Positions 8,162 through 16,047 of a stretch of DNA of 64,000 nt are shown one piece after another. The notes under the pieces were generated by a model. The model did no database searches, had not been told where the DNA came from, and worked only from the letters and a program-made list of their open reading frames with translations. A program made the position numbers and the translations under genes. Each line of letters opens with the position of its first letter. The stretch's first letter is position 1. This DNA is from JACVRW01 sp963764665 (lineage in GTDB: Bacteria > Actinomycetota > Thermoleophilia > Solirubrobacterales > Thermoleophilaceae), in contig CAVXTL010000015.1 of assembly GCA_963764665.1 (NCBI GenBank), positions 48,097-112,096 of the forward strand, read 5' to 3'.

Positions 8162-9121
8162 TCAGCCGTCGGGGAACGGCTGGATCTTCACGCCGTGGTC
8201 CTGCTCGCGCACGCCGAGCTCGTAGGCGGCGCTGCCGCGGATCTCGAGCGCTCTCACGGGCCGCTCCTTGGGCTCCACGCGCAGGCGCATGGTCGCGACG
8301 GAGCAGTTGAGCGAGTGGTGCTCGCCGCCGGCGGGATCGGCGTACGCCCAGCCGACGGTGTCCTCGAGCGCCGCGCTCACGTCGCCCGAAACGGAGATGC
8401 CCTTGCCGGTCAAGTGGAACTGGCACACGCCCGGCCCCTCGCGCACCTCTGTGCCGCGCCGGCCGCCGAGGGCGTAGCGCTCCCCCTCGACCATCACCGC
8501 GCCGTTGGCGATCCAGGGCGTGGTCATCCCGCCGATGATCACCTTGCCCACCGCGGCGTCGAGCCACTCGCCGTCCGCGGTCAGGCCATGCAGCCAGATC
8601 CAGCGCTCCGCGTGCTCGGCGCCCCAGTTGTGGCCCACCATGCCGTGCCAGCCGTCGAGTGAGATCTGGCGGTCCCCCACTCCCAGCCGGCCGCCGAAGA
8701 ACGCGGCGGGCAGCGGGCTCACGAGCTTCGTCTTGGGGAGCGGCGCGCGATACATCCAGTCACTCGGGAGGTGGAAGAGCGGCTCCTCGTGGGACTCGAA
8801 GCTGAGCTCCCACCAGGCGGAGCCGGCCCAGCCGAACGCCCGCCCGGGCCCGATGCCCGAGGCGTCGCCGACCTGGATCCAGTCGCGTTCGCCGGTGGTC
8901 GGGCCGGGGAGCGTCTCCTTGGCCGCCACCGGGCCGCCGGCGCCTTCCTCGAAGAGGCTGAACCACACGGATCCCGTGGGCTCCTCGTCCGGCGGCTTGT
9001 GAACCGTGTAGCGGATCCACACGCCCAGCGGCTCCTCCGGATGGCAGGCCTTGAGGTAGTAGCTCTCGTAGTGCCCGGCGGATGCGCGAATGCCCGGAAA
9101 GCGGGCTTCGGTCGGGTTCAC
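8162..9121 (-). CDS. Lipocalin-like protein resembling the CrtC/AttH fold (function unknown)
   Basis: About 319 aa and rich in Trp and Gly, with a probable all-beta fold. GWHGMVGHNWGAEHAERWIW resembles the central block of hydroxyneurosporene-synthase/tocopherol-cyclase-like lipocalins, but the resemblance is weak. HYESYYLKACHPEEPLGVWIRYTVHK at the N-terminus is a strong, probably conserved start region. The GTG at 9121 gives MNPTEARFPG; GTGs at 9130 and 9142 are alternatives. There is no signal peptide. It lies divergently next to a short-chain dehydrogenase, which could hint at lipid or isoprenoid chemistry. Confidence 0.5.
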   Translation of the reverse strand: MNPTEARFPGIRASAGHYESYYLKACHPEEPLGVWIRYTVHKPPDEEPTGSVWFSLFEEGAGGPVAAKETLPGPTTGERDWIQVGDASGIGPGRAFGWAGSAWWELSFESHEEPLFHLPSDWMYRAPLPKTKLVSPLPAAFFGGRLGVGDRQISLDGWHGMVGHNWGAEHAERWIWLHGLTADGEWLDAAVGKVIIGGMTTPWIANGAVMVEGERYALGGRRGTEVREGPGVCQFHLTGKGISVSGDVSAALEDTVGWAYADPAGGEHHSLNCSVATMRLRVEPKERPVRALEIRGSAAYELGVREQDHGVKIQPFPDG

Positions 9122-9173
9122 GCCGGCCACGGTGGGCCCCACCCTACTCGCGGCGCTGATAGAAAACCGATCG

Positions 9174-9860
9174 ATGGCGGACCAACCCGTGATGATCATC
9201 ACCGGTGCCAGCAGCGGCATCGGTGCGGCCACGGCCCGGCGAGCGGTGGAGTTCGGCCACCGGGTGGTGCTGGCCGCCCGCTCCGAGGACAAGCTCGCGG
9301 CGCTCGCCGACGAGCTCGGCGAGGCGGCCATTCCTGTGCGCTGCGACGTGACCAGCTGGGAGGACCAGCAGCAGCTCGTGGCCACCGCGCTCGACCGCTT
9401 CGGCCGCATGGACGTGTTCTTCGCGAACGCCGGCTTCGGCGCCAAGCGCGGCTTCCTCGAGGAGACCGTGGAGCACTGGCACGCGATGGTCGACACCAAC
9501 GTGTACGGCGCCGCGCTGTCCATTCGGGCCGCCGTCGGCCATTTCCGCGAGCAGAACAGCGGCCACATGCTCCTGACGAGCTCGGTGGCCGGCCGGCGGG
9601 TGCTGCCGGGGTCGCTCTACTCGGCCACCAAGTGGGCGGTGTCGGCGATGGGCGAAGCCCTGCGCCAGGAGCTTGCCGAGACCGACATCAAGGTCACCCT
9701 GATCGCCCCCGGCATGGTCGACACGCCGTTCTTCGACCAGTCGCCGACGGGGGCGCTCGAGTCCGACGACATCGCCCGCGCGGTGCTCTTCGCGCTCACC
9801 CAGCCCCCGCACGTGGACGTGAACGAGGTGCTGGTGCGGCCGATTCATCAGGCCGGCTGA
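9174..9860 (+). CDS. Short-chain dehydrogenase/reductase
   Basis: 228 aa classical SDR using NAD(P)H. The Rossmann motif TGASSGIG is near residue 10, NAG lies in FFANAGFG, and the catalytic set is Ser in LLTSSVAG with YSATK (Tyr-x3-Lys). The Arg in VVLAARSEDKL suggests NADP preference (inference). The start is the ATG giving MADQPVMIITGASSGIG. The substrate is unknown. It is divergent from the lipocalin-like gene with about 50 bp between the starts. Confidence 0.88.
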   Translation: MADQPVMIITGASSGIGAATARRAVEFGHRVVLAARSEDKLAALADELGEAAIPVRCDVTSWEDQQQLVATALDRFGRMDVFFANAGFGAKRGFLEETVEHWHAMVDTNVYGAALSIRAAVGHFREQNSGHMLLTSSVAGRRVLPGSLYSATKWAVSAMGEALRQELAETDIKVTLIAPGMVDTPFFDQSPTGALESDDIARAVLFALTQPPHVDVNEVLVRPIHQAG

Positions 9861-10009
9861 GCCACCCGCCGAACGGCCAGGCGTCGCGCGATCGCCTCGC
9901 GCAAGCCCGCTGGATGCCGATGGATCGGCCCTCTGGATAGAGCCGCGCCCCCGCGGTGCGCCGCGACCAGTAGCCGCCAGGGTGTGCCGCAGGGGATACT
10001 CGGCGGGCA

Positions 10010-10277
10010 ATGTCGCGGGAGAACGTGGAGATCGTTCGGCGCGTGTCGGACGCCTACAACCGCCGCGACGCGGGAGCGATGCTCGACGAACTCCACCCCG
10101 AGATCGAGTGGCACCCCTGGTTGCAGATTCAGCTCGGCGGGGGAGCCACCGTGTATCGGGAGCACCAGGGCGTCCGCAAGGGAATCCAAGAGCAAGTTCA
10201 AGAGCGGCAAGGTGATTCGGGTCCGCGAGTATCTCGACCCCAGGAAGGCCCTCGAAGCCGTGGGGCTGTCGGAGTAG
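10010..10277 (+). pseudogene. SnoaL-like (NTF2-fold) gene remnant with internal deletion
   Basis: The first part reads MSRENVEIVRRVSDAYNRRD...LHPEIEWHPW...GHQGV-type sequence, the normal first half of a SnoaL-like polyketide-cyclase-fold protein of about 130 aa. After REHQGVRKGI the frame is lost, and a different frame supplies the family's C-terminus (GKVIRVREYLDPRKALEAVGLSE then TAG). About 50 central residues are missing. The simplest reading is an internal deletion that also shifted the frame. The product, if any, could not form the cone-shaped fold. Confidence 0.65.
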
Positions 10278-10321
10278 CGGGCGGCGGGAGCTCCGACGGG
10301 GAGCGGGGCTACGCTGGCCTG

Positions 10322-11401
10322 GTGGCGCAAGACAGTCCTCACGTCTACGCACACATCGACATGGACGCCTTCTACGTGAGCGTCGAGCTGCAGCGCCGCC
10401 CGGAGCTGCGCGGGAAGCCGGTGGTGGTGGCGGGCAGTGGGCCACGCGCGGTCGTGACCACCGCGAGCTACGAGGCGCGGCGCTTCGGGGTCTTCTCCGC
10501 CACGCCCGCGGAGCGCGCCCGCAGGCTCTGCCCGCAGGCCGTGTTCGTCGCGCCCGACTTCGAGCTCTACCGCGCCCGTTCCCGCGACGTGATGGCCGTG
10601 CTGCGCGGTCACGTGGAGCGCCTCGAGGTGGTGGGCCTCGACGAGGCCTACATGGACCTCACCGGCCTGGATCGCCACCGGGCGGCGGCGCGCCGGATCA
10701 AGGAGGCCGTGCACCAGGACACCGGCCTGCGCTGCTCGATCGGCATCGGGCCGAACAAGCTGGTCGCGAAGGTGGCCTCGGACGCCGACAAGCCCGACGG
10801 ATTCCTGGAGCTGAGCGCGGCCGAGGCACGCGCCCGGTTCGCGGGCTCCTCCCCCGGGCTCATACCCGGCATCGGCCCCAAGACCGTGCAGCGGCTCGAG
10901 TCGCACGGCGTCTCGACCCTGGCAGCCCTCGGTGAACAGCCGGACGAGCGGCTGACCTCGTGGTTCGGGCCGCGGCTGGGCCCCCATCTCGGCCGCCTGG
11001 CGCGCTTCGAGGACGCTCGCGGGCTGGAGTTGCAGCGGGTGGCCAAGTCGGAGTCGCGCGAGACGACCTTCGACCGCGACCTCCACGGGCTCGAGCAGCT
11101 CGAGCCGGTCCTGGAGCGGCTCACCCATCAGCTCTGCGCGACGCTCGTGGAGCAGGGGCGATCCGGGCGCACGATCGGCATCAAGGTGCGCCTTGACGAC
11201 TTCACGACCGTCACCCGGGCGCGCAGCCTGGACAGGCCCACCGGCGCCCTCGACACCGTCTGGCCGGTGGCCCGCGATCTCCTGCGCCAGCTCGGCCCCA
11301 CGCGGCCTGTGCGGCTGCTGGGGGTGCGGGTGGCCGGGCTGGACGAGGAGCGGCGGGATGCACCCGCCGCTCCCGACGACCAGCTCAGCCTGTCGCTCTG
11401 A
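10322..11401 (+). CDS. dinB: DNA polymerase IV (Y-family)
   Basis: 359 aa translesion polymerase. Catalytic motifs are HIDMDAFYVSVE near the N-terminus and GLDEAYMDL with the paired acidic residues. SIGIGPNKLVAKVASDADKP and the helix-hairpin-helix PGIGPKTVQRLE are in place. The little-finger domain follows, and the protein ends QLSLSL, which fits a beta-clamp-binding motif. The GTG start gives MAQDSPHVYAHIDMDAFY. It lies just downstream of the SnoaL remnant and converges tightly with the RlpA-like gene. No LexA box was identified in the short upstream spacer. Confidence 0.92.
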   Translation: MAQDSPHVYAHIDMDAFYVSVELQRRPELRGKPVVVAGSGPRAVVTTASYEARRFGVFSATPAERARRLCPQAVFVAPDFELYRARSRDVMAVLRGHVERLEVVGLDEAYMDLTGLDRHRAAARRIKEAVHQDTGLRCSIGIGPNKLVAKVASDADKPDGFLELSAAEARARFAGSSPGLIPGIGPKTVQRLESHGVSTLAALGEQPDERLTSWFGPRLGPHLGRLARFEDARGLELQRVAKSESRETTFDRDLHGLEQLEPVLERLTHQLCATLVEQGRSGRTIGIKVRLDDFTTVTRARSLDRPTGALDTVWPVARDLLRQLGPTRPVRLLGVRVAGLDEERRDAPAAPDDQLSLSL

Positions 11402-12316
11402 TCAGTGGGCGACCCACACTGTGCCGGTGCTGCCGAAGCCGATCCGGCTCTTGGTGGCCGCGGTGAGGTCCCACTCGCGGTTGCCCGCGTACGGGCCGCG
11501 GTCGATCACCGGGACCGTGACCGAGCGGCCCTGGTAGCGGATCGTGACCTTGGTCCCGCACGGGAGCCACTTGTGCGCCACGCCGAGCCGGCCGTAGGTC
11601 AGCGCGCCGCCGCAGGCCGTGGAGTTCCCGTAGAGACCGGGGCCGTACCAGCTCGCGGCGCTCGGCCGGTACACGAACACGCGCCCGCGCAGGGTGCGGC
11701 TGACGGCCGAGTTGCGTCCGTCGCCGGCGAACTTCACCCGCAGGCGGTAGCGGCCGGAGCCGCTGGCGCGCCAGACGGCGCGATAGCGACCACCGCGACC
11801 CGTGAGGGTGCGGTCGACGGTGCGCCAGCCGTGGCCCGTGGCCAACTGCAGCCGCACGCGGCGACCGCCGAATCCGGGCGCGAGCCGGCCGCGGACGCGG
11901 ATGCGCTCGCCCTGCCGCACGTGCCGGCTGGCGTGCCCGGCCAGGCGCGCCACCACGGTCACGCTGCGGACGCTGGAGACGCCCTCCGGCGAAACGGCGC
12001 GGAATGCGCCCGAGCGCGCAGGGCGCAGCCGGAAGCTGTAGGTGCCGGTGCGGACGAGCGTCTGGCCGACGTTGCGCCACTCGCCTCCACGCGGCGCGTA
12101 TTCGAGCCGGACGACGCCGCCTGCCGGCACCTGGCCGCTCAGTCGCAGCGCCTCGCCGTAGCGCAGCTTGGCCTTCGTGCCGGCTCCGGCCAGGGAGACG
12201 CCTCCTGTCTGGGCGTTTGCCGGGGCGGCGGTGAGGCCGATCAGTGTCATTGCCGCGCATGCGCACAGGGCTGCGGGACGCAGTCGGCCTGCGCGTGCAC
12301 GGGCACGCGTATTCAC
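11402..12316 (-). CDS. Secreted RlpA-like double-psi beta-barrel protein
   Basis: 304 aa. A signal peptide (LCACAAMTLIGLTAAPANAQ) leads to two Ig-like or beta-sandwich repeats (VRLEYAPRGGEWRNV...; VRLQLATGHGWRTV...). A C-terminal double-psi beta-barrel follows, with SAASWYGPGLYGNSTACGG, LPCGTKVTIRY and VIDRGPYAGNREWDLT. The Asp in the last block is the catalytic-type residue of RlpA lytic transglycosylases. The role is probably peptidoglycan cleavage outside the cell. The GTG start lies directly downstream of a c-di-AMP riboswitch, which fits wall-hydrolase control by c-di-AMP in actinobacteria. Confidence 0.85.
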   Translation of the reverse strand: MNTRARARAGRLRPAALCACAAMTLIGLTAAPANAQTGGVSLAGAGTKAKLRYGEALRLSGQVPAGGVVRLEYAPRGGEWRNVGQTLVRTGTYSFRLRPARSGAFRAVSPEGVSSVRSVTVVARLAGHASRHVRQGERIRVRGRLAPGFGGRRVRLQLATGHGWRTVDRTLTGRGGRYRAVWRASGSGRYRLRVKFAGDGRNSAVSRTLRGRVFVYRPSAASWYGPGLYGNSTACGGALTYGRLGVAHKWLPCGTKVTIRYQGRSVTVPVIDRGPYAGNREWDLTAATKSRIGFGSTGTVWVAH

Positions 12317-12324
12317 GGTGTTGG

Positions 12325-12488
12325 GTTCCCTTTCCCGACCCGTGCCTGCGGGGTTAGCTGACGGACTCGGGCGCGGTACGACGCCCTAAGAGCGGATCAC
12401 CGCTCCATTCGCCCCTGCCGAGCGCTTGAAGGCTCGGCCCTGGTTCCCCCGCCCGTCGTCCTCAGTGGGATGACGATTCGGCCAGGCC
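12325..12488 (-). promoter_or_regulatory. c-di-AMP riboswitch (ydaO/yuaA type)
   Basis: Read on the minus strand, the leader of the RlpA-like gene carries the conserved ydaO-yuaA blocks in order. CCGAATC is at 12481-12475, GGGGGAACC at 12450-12442, GGGGCGAAT at 12415-12407, and GTCAGCTAACCCCGCAGGC at 12362-12344. An AAAGGGA ribosome-binding site follows about 13 bases before the GTG. This RNA class binds c-di-AMP and in actinobacteria usually turns off wall-remodelling genes (rpf, RlpA-like, NlpC/P60). No terminator with a U-tract is obvious, so the mechanism may be translational or cryptic. Confidence 0.85.
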
Positions 12489-12629
12489 GATCGAACAACT
12501 GTTCGCACCCTAGAGGCCGGCCTGGACGTTTGTGTGAGCCTCGTCACGGTTCACGGGCCCCCCAGCGCCTACACGTAGACCCCTGACCGGTGCTGCGGTA
12601 CGGTGCTGGCTCTCGCCCCGTTTCCATCT

Positions 12630-12635
12630 AGGAGG
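12630..12635 (+). promoter_or_regulatory. Strong ribosome-binding site of the WS/DGAT gene
   Basis: AGGAGG lies 5 bases upstream of the GTG at 12641. It is one of the best matches to the anti-Shine-Dalgarno sequence in the window, and it fixes the start of the acyltransferase gene. Confidence 0.7.
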
Positions 12636-12640
12636 ACGCC

Positions 12641-14074
12641 GTGGCCGGCGACCGTCTCAGCGCGCTAGACGCTTCTTTCCTGCATATCGAGAACTCGTCA
12701 GCCCACATGCACGTGGCCTCGGTGATGCTGTTCGAAGGGCCTCCTCCCCCCTACGAGGAGCTGCTCGAGGCGATCGAGCGGCGACTCGGGCTCGTGCCGC
12801 GCTACCGCCAGCGCCTGGCCTACGTTCCGATGGGTCAGGGACGCCCGCGCTGGGTCGATGACCCCCACCTGAACCTCAGGTACCACGTACGGGTGACGGC
12901 ACTGCCGTCACCGGGGTCGGAGGAGCAGCTCATGGACCTGGCCGGCCGGGTCTTCTCCCAGCAGCTAGACCGCGACAAGCCGCTGTGGGAGATCTGGCTC
13001 GTGGAGGGCCTCGAGGACGATCGCTTCGCGCTGCTCGCCAAGACGCACCACGCCCTCGTGGACGGCGTCTCCGGCATCGACATCGTCTCGGTGCTGTTCG
13101 ACACCTCCCCCGAGCCCGCCGCCCCGCCGTCCGAGGGCCAGCGCTGGCTCCCGCGCCCGGTGCCCAGCGGCGCGCAGATGCTCGGCGAGGCGCTCCTCGA
13201 GCGCGCCACCGTTCCCGGCGAGGTCGCCCGTACGGTGCGCGCCGTCTTCCGTGGCCCGCGCCGAGTGCTGGACGGCCTGAAGAACGCCGCCGTGGGCGTC
13301 GGCGCGATGGCGTGGGCGGGCCTGAATCCGGCGCCCGCATCGCCCTACAACGCGCCGATCGGCCCGCATCGCCGCTTTACGTGGGTGCGTGCGGAGCTCC
13401 GCGACATCAAGGCGATCAAGGACTCGCTCGGCGGCACCGTCAACGACGTGGTGCTGGCCACCGTGGCCGGTGCGCTCGGCCGCCACCTCCGCCGTCGCGG
13501 CCACCAGACCGACGGGCTCGAGCTCAAGGCGATGATCCCTGTCAGCGTTCGCTCCGACGTGGAGCGCGGCTCGCTCGGAAACCGCGTGGCGGCGATGATG
13601 GCCCCGCTCCCCGTGTGGTGCCAGGAGCCCGTGGCGCGTCTGGACCTCGTTCGCCAGGAGCTGGGCAACCTGAAGCAGAGCGGCCAGGCCGTGGGTGCCC
13701 AGGTGCTCACCGACCTGAGCGGATTCGCGCCTCCCACGATCATGGACCAGGCGGCACGCCTGATGTCGCGCCAGCGCTTCTTCAATCTGGTGGTCACGAA
13801 CGTGCCCGGCCCCCAGTTCCCGCTCTACCTGGCGGGGCGGCGGATGCTCGACCCGTTCCCGATGGTGCCGCTGGCCGCCGGTCAGGGCCTGGGTGTCGCC
13901 CTGCTCTCCTATGACGGCAAGATCAACTTCGGCCTCGTGGGCGACTACGACATGCTCTGGGACCTCGACGAGCTCGCGGACGACGTGCGGGCATCGCTGG
14001 CCGAGCTGGCGGACACCGCCGGCGTGAGGCTCACCTCCATCGACCCGCGCTCCTCAGAGACCGTGGAGGCATGA
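12641..14074 (+). CDS. Wax ester synthase / diacylglycerol acyltransferase
   Basis: 477 aa WS/DGAT that transfers acyl-CoA to diacylglycerol or fatty alcohol to form storage lipid. The catalytic HHxxxDG motif is HHALVDG at residues 136-142. The N-terminus MAGDRLSALDASFLHIE and PLWEIWLVEGLEDDRFAL are typical. The C-terminal NVPGPQFPLYLAGRRM block is intact. The GTG start has an AGGAGG site. The stop overlaps the next start as ATGA. It suggests triacylglycerol or wax accumulation, as in many actinobacteria. Confidence 0.9.
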   Translation: MAGDRLSALDASFLHIENSSAHMHVASVMLFEGPPPPYEELLEAIERRLGLVPRYRQRLAYVPMGQGRPRWVDDPHLNLRYHVRVTALPSPGSEEQLMDLAGRVFSQQLDRDKPLWEIWLVEGLEDDRFALLAKTHHALVDGVSGIDIVSVLFDTSPEPAAPPSEGQRWLPRPVPSGAQMLGEALLERATVPGEVARTVRAVFRGPRRVLDGLKNAAVGVGAMAWAGLNPAPASPYNAPIGPHRRFTWVRAELRDIKAIKDSLGGTVNDVVLATVAGALGRHLRRRGHQTDGLELKAMIPVSVRSDVERGSLGNRVAAMMAPLPVWCQEPVARLDLVRQELGNLKQSGQAVGAQVLTDLSGFAPPTIMDQAARLMSRQRFFNLVVTNVPGPQFPLYLAGRRMLDPFPMVPLAAGQGLGVALLSYDGKINFGLVGDYDMLWDLDELADDVRASLAELADTAGVRLTSIDPRSSETVEA

Positions 14075-14535
14075 GGGACAGGGTCGCCGCCAGCGCTCGC
14101 TCGCTGGGGCTCGTGGTGGAGGTGCAGCGATTGGAGCGCTCGACGCGCACCGTCAGCGACGCTGCCATCGCGATGGGCTGCCAGGAGGCGGAGATAGCGA
14201 AGTCGATCGTGTTCGTGGCCGACGGCGATCCGGTCGTGTGCGTCGCGTCCGGGCGCCACCGCATCGACCCCGACAAGCTGGCCGACGCGCTCGACGTGGC
14301 CGAGGTGCGCCAGGCGGGCGCGGACGAGGTGCGCGCCGCCACCGGCTTTGCGATCGGGGGCGTGCCGCCCTTCGGGCACGACCTGCCGGTGATCCTGGAC
14401 GAGGACCTGATGCTCCACGAGCGCGTGTGGGCGGCGGCGGGCGACCCGCACAGCCTGTTCGCCATAGATCCGCGTGAGCTCGCCCGCTGCACGAGCGCGC
14501 GCGTGGCCGCCGTCGGCAGCGACGGCGAGAGCTAG
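14071..14535 (+). CDS. YbaK/EbsC-type aminoacyl-tRNA deacylase
   Basis: 154 aa stand-alone editing domain of the YbaK/ProX family. It hydrolyses mischarged Cys- or Ala-tRNAPro-type substrates. EIAKSIVFVADGDPVVCVASG contains the conserved lysine, and GFAIGGVPPFGHD is the family loop. The start overlaps the WS/DGAT stop (ATGA). The ProRS at 23968-25665 carries its own inserted editing domain of the same fold, so this one may handle a different substrate or act as backup (inference). Confidence 0.82.
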   Translation: MRDRVAASARSLGLVVEVQRLERSTRTVSDAAIAMGCQEAEIAKSIVFVADGDPVVCVASGRHRIDPDKLADALDVAEVRQAGADEVRAATGFAIGGVPPFGHDLPVILDEDLMLHERVWAAAGDPHSLFAIDPRELARCTSARVAAVGSDGES

Positions 14536-14553
14536 ACCCACCGACAGGACCGC

Positions 14554-16047
14554 ATGCGACCATCTCCCGCCATGCGCCGGGCGGCGTCGCATGCACGCGG
14601 GGTGGTTGCTGCGCTGGCCGTGGTGGGTCTGGTCTCCATTGCCGCCGACTACGCCGGACCGCCCCCGTCCGCGCCGGCCGGTGAGGCGGCTGCCGCGGTT
14701 GTGGCCACCCCCGTCGCCGCCAAGGCTCCGGGCACCTTTCCGAGCCGCGCGCGAGTGAGGGCGGCACGTCAGTTCATCGCCCGCCGTGCCGGCATCCGCT
14801 CGTTTGCCCTGATCGACTCCCGCGGACGCCTGTACGGCTACGCGCCGCGGCGCGCCTACGTGTCGGCCAGCGTGACCAAGGCGATGCTGCTGGTGGCGTA
14901 TCTCCGCCAGATCGGGCGGCGCGCCCCCACCGCGGAGGAGAAGGCGTTGCTCGGCCCGATGATCACGGTCTCCGACAACCGCCGGGCCGACGACGTGTAC
15001 GGCCGGGTGGGCGACGCCGGCCTGCTGAGCGTGGCGCGGCGGGCCCGCATGCGCCACTTCGCCACGGCCGGGTACTGGGCCAGCGCGAGCATCACCGCGG
15101 TCGACCAGGCGCGCCTGTTCCTGCGGGTGGACCGGCTCGTGCCCAAGCGCAACCGCTCCTACGCCCGCCGGCTGCTTGCGTCCATCGTGGCGTACGAGCG
15201 CTGGGGCTTCTCCCGCTACGCCAAGCGCGCCGGCTACCGGGCGTTCTTCAAGGGCGGCTGGCGCGGCACCGCCTCCGGTCGGCTCGTCCATGAGGCGGCG
15301 CTGTTCCAGCACGGGCGCACCAGGTTCGCCATGGCGGTGCTCACGGACGGCAACCCCACGCACGACTACGGCACCGCGACGCTGCGCGGCGTGGCCGCCC
15401 GCATCTTCCGCGGCGAGCGCCCGCGGCCTGCCCGCGGCGCGGCCTCCCGGCAGGCCCTGCGACGCGCGGGCCTCGAGGACGTGCTCGACCGTGCACCGGG
15501 CATCCGTGTGGAGCCCGCCTACGGCAGCGACCGCAACCTGACCGGCCGGCCCCTGCCCGGCTACTGCCGCCCGTGGGCCTACCTGCTCGGCTCGGCCGCC
15601 CAGGATTTGGCGAAGGTTCAGCGCCGGGTCCGCCGTGCCGGCCACGGCCTCCTGGTGCTGGACGCCTACCGGCCCGCCCGCGCATCGAGGGCGCTCGTGC
15701 GCTGGGCGCGCCGGAGCGGGCGCTCCGACCTCGTGGGCACCTACATCGCAAAGCGGAGCCGCCACAACCTCGGCAGCGCCGTGGACCTGACGCTCGTACG
15801 GCTGCGTGACGGGCGCAGGCTGCGGATGGGCACGGGTTACGACCACCTCGGCCCGCGCGCGCACACGCTCGCCGCCAGGGGCCGGGCGCTGCGCAACCGG
15901 CTCGCTCTCCAGGGGGCGATGGAGCGGCACGGCTTCAGCGGCTACTGGCGCGAGTGGTGGCACTTCGAGCACCGCGTGCAAGGGACCGTCCAGCTCGACC
16001 TCACACTGGGGTGTCCGCGGCCCGCACCCGCGATACTCGGGTCATGA
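14554..16047 (+). CDS. Fusion of beta-lactamase-like serine hydrolase and VanX-type D,D-dipeptidase
   Basis: 497 aa secreted or membrane-anchored protein. A hydrophobic segment (residues 17-31) is followed by a Pro/Ala linker. Domain 1 (about 65-285) has the penicillin-recognising motifs SVTK (Ser106, Lys109), SDN (140-142) and KGG (233-235), as in class A beta-lactamases and D,D-peptidases. Domain 2 (about 320-495) is VanX/DdpX-like. DAYRP is at 370-374, SRHNLGSAVD at 402-411 carries the zinc ligands His404 and Asp411, and EWWH at 467-470 carries the catalytic Glu and third ligand His470. Both active sites look complete. Likely substrates are D-Ala-D-Ala ends of peptidoglycan or free dipeptide. 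The stop overlaps the nadE start (ATGA). Confidence 0.85.
   Translation: MRPSPAMRRAASHARGVVAALAVVGLVSIAADYAGPPPSAPAGEAAAAVVATPVAAKAPGTFPSRARVRAARQFIARRAGIRSFALIDSRGRLYGYAPRRAYVSASVTKAMLLVAYLRQIGRRAPTAEEKALLGPMITVSDNRRADDVYGRVGDAGLLSVARRARMRHFATAGYWASASITAVDQARLFLRVDRLVPKRNRSYARRLLASIVAYERWGFSRYAKRAGYRAFFKGGWRGTASGRLVHEAALFQHGRTRFAMAVLTDGNPTHDYGTATLRGVAARIFRGERPRPARGAASRQALRRAGLEDVLDRAPGIRVEPAYGSDRNLTGRPLPGYCRPWAYLLGSAAQDLAKVQRRVRRAGHGLLVLDAYRPARASRALVRWARRSGRSDLVGTYIAKRSRHNLGSAVDLTLVRLRDGRRLRMGTGYDHLGPRAHTLAARGRALRNRLALQGAMERHGFSGYWREWWHFEHRVQGTVQLDLTLGCPRPAPAILGS

Noticed and set aside
9861..10009. Possible small gene between the SDR and the SnoaL remnant
   Set aside because: Only short open frames with no start signal or family-like sequence; the spacer looks non-coding.
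13945..15981. A 678-residue minus-strand open frame
   Set aside because: It is antisense to WS/DGAT, YbaK and the beta-lactamase-VanX fusion, which all have clear motifs on the + strand.
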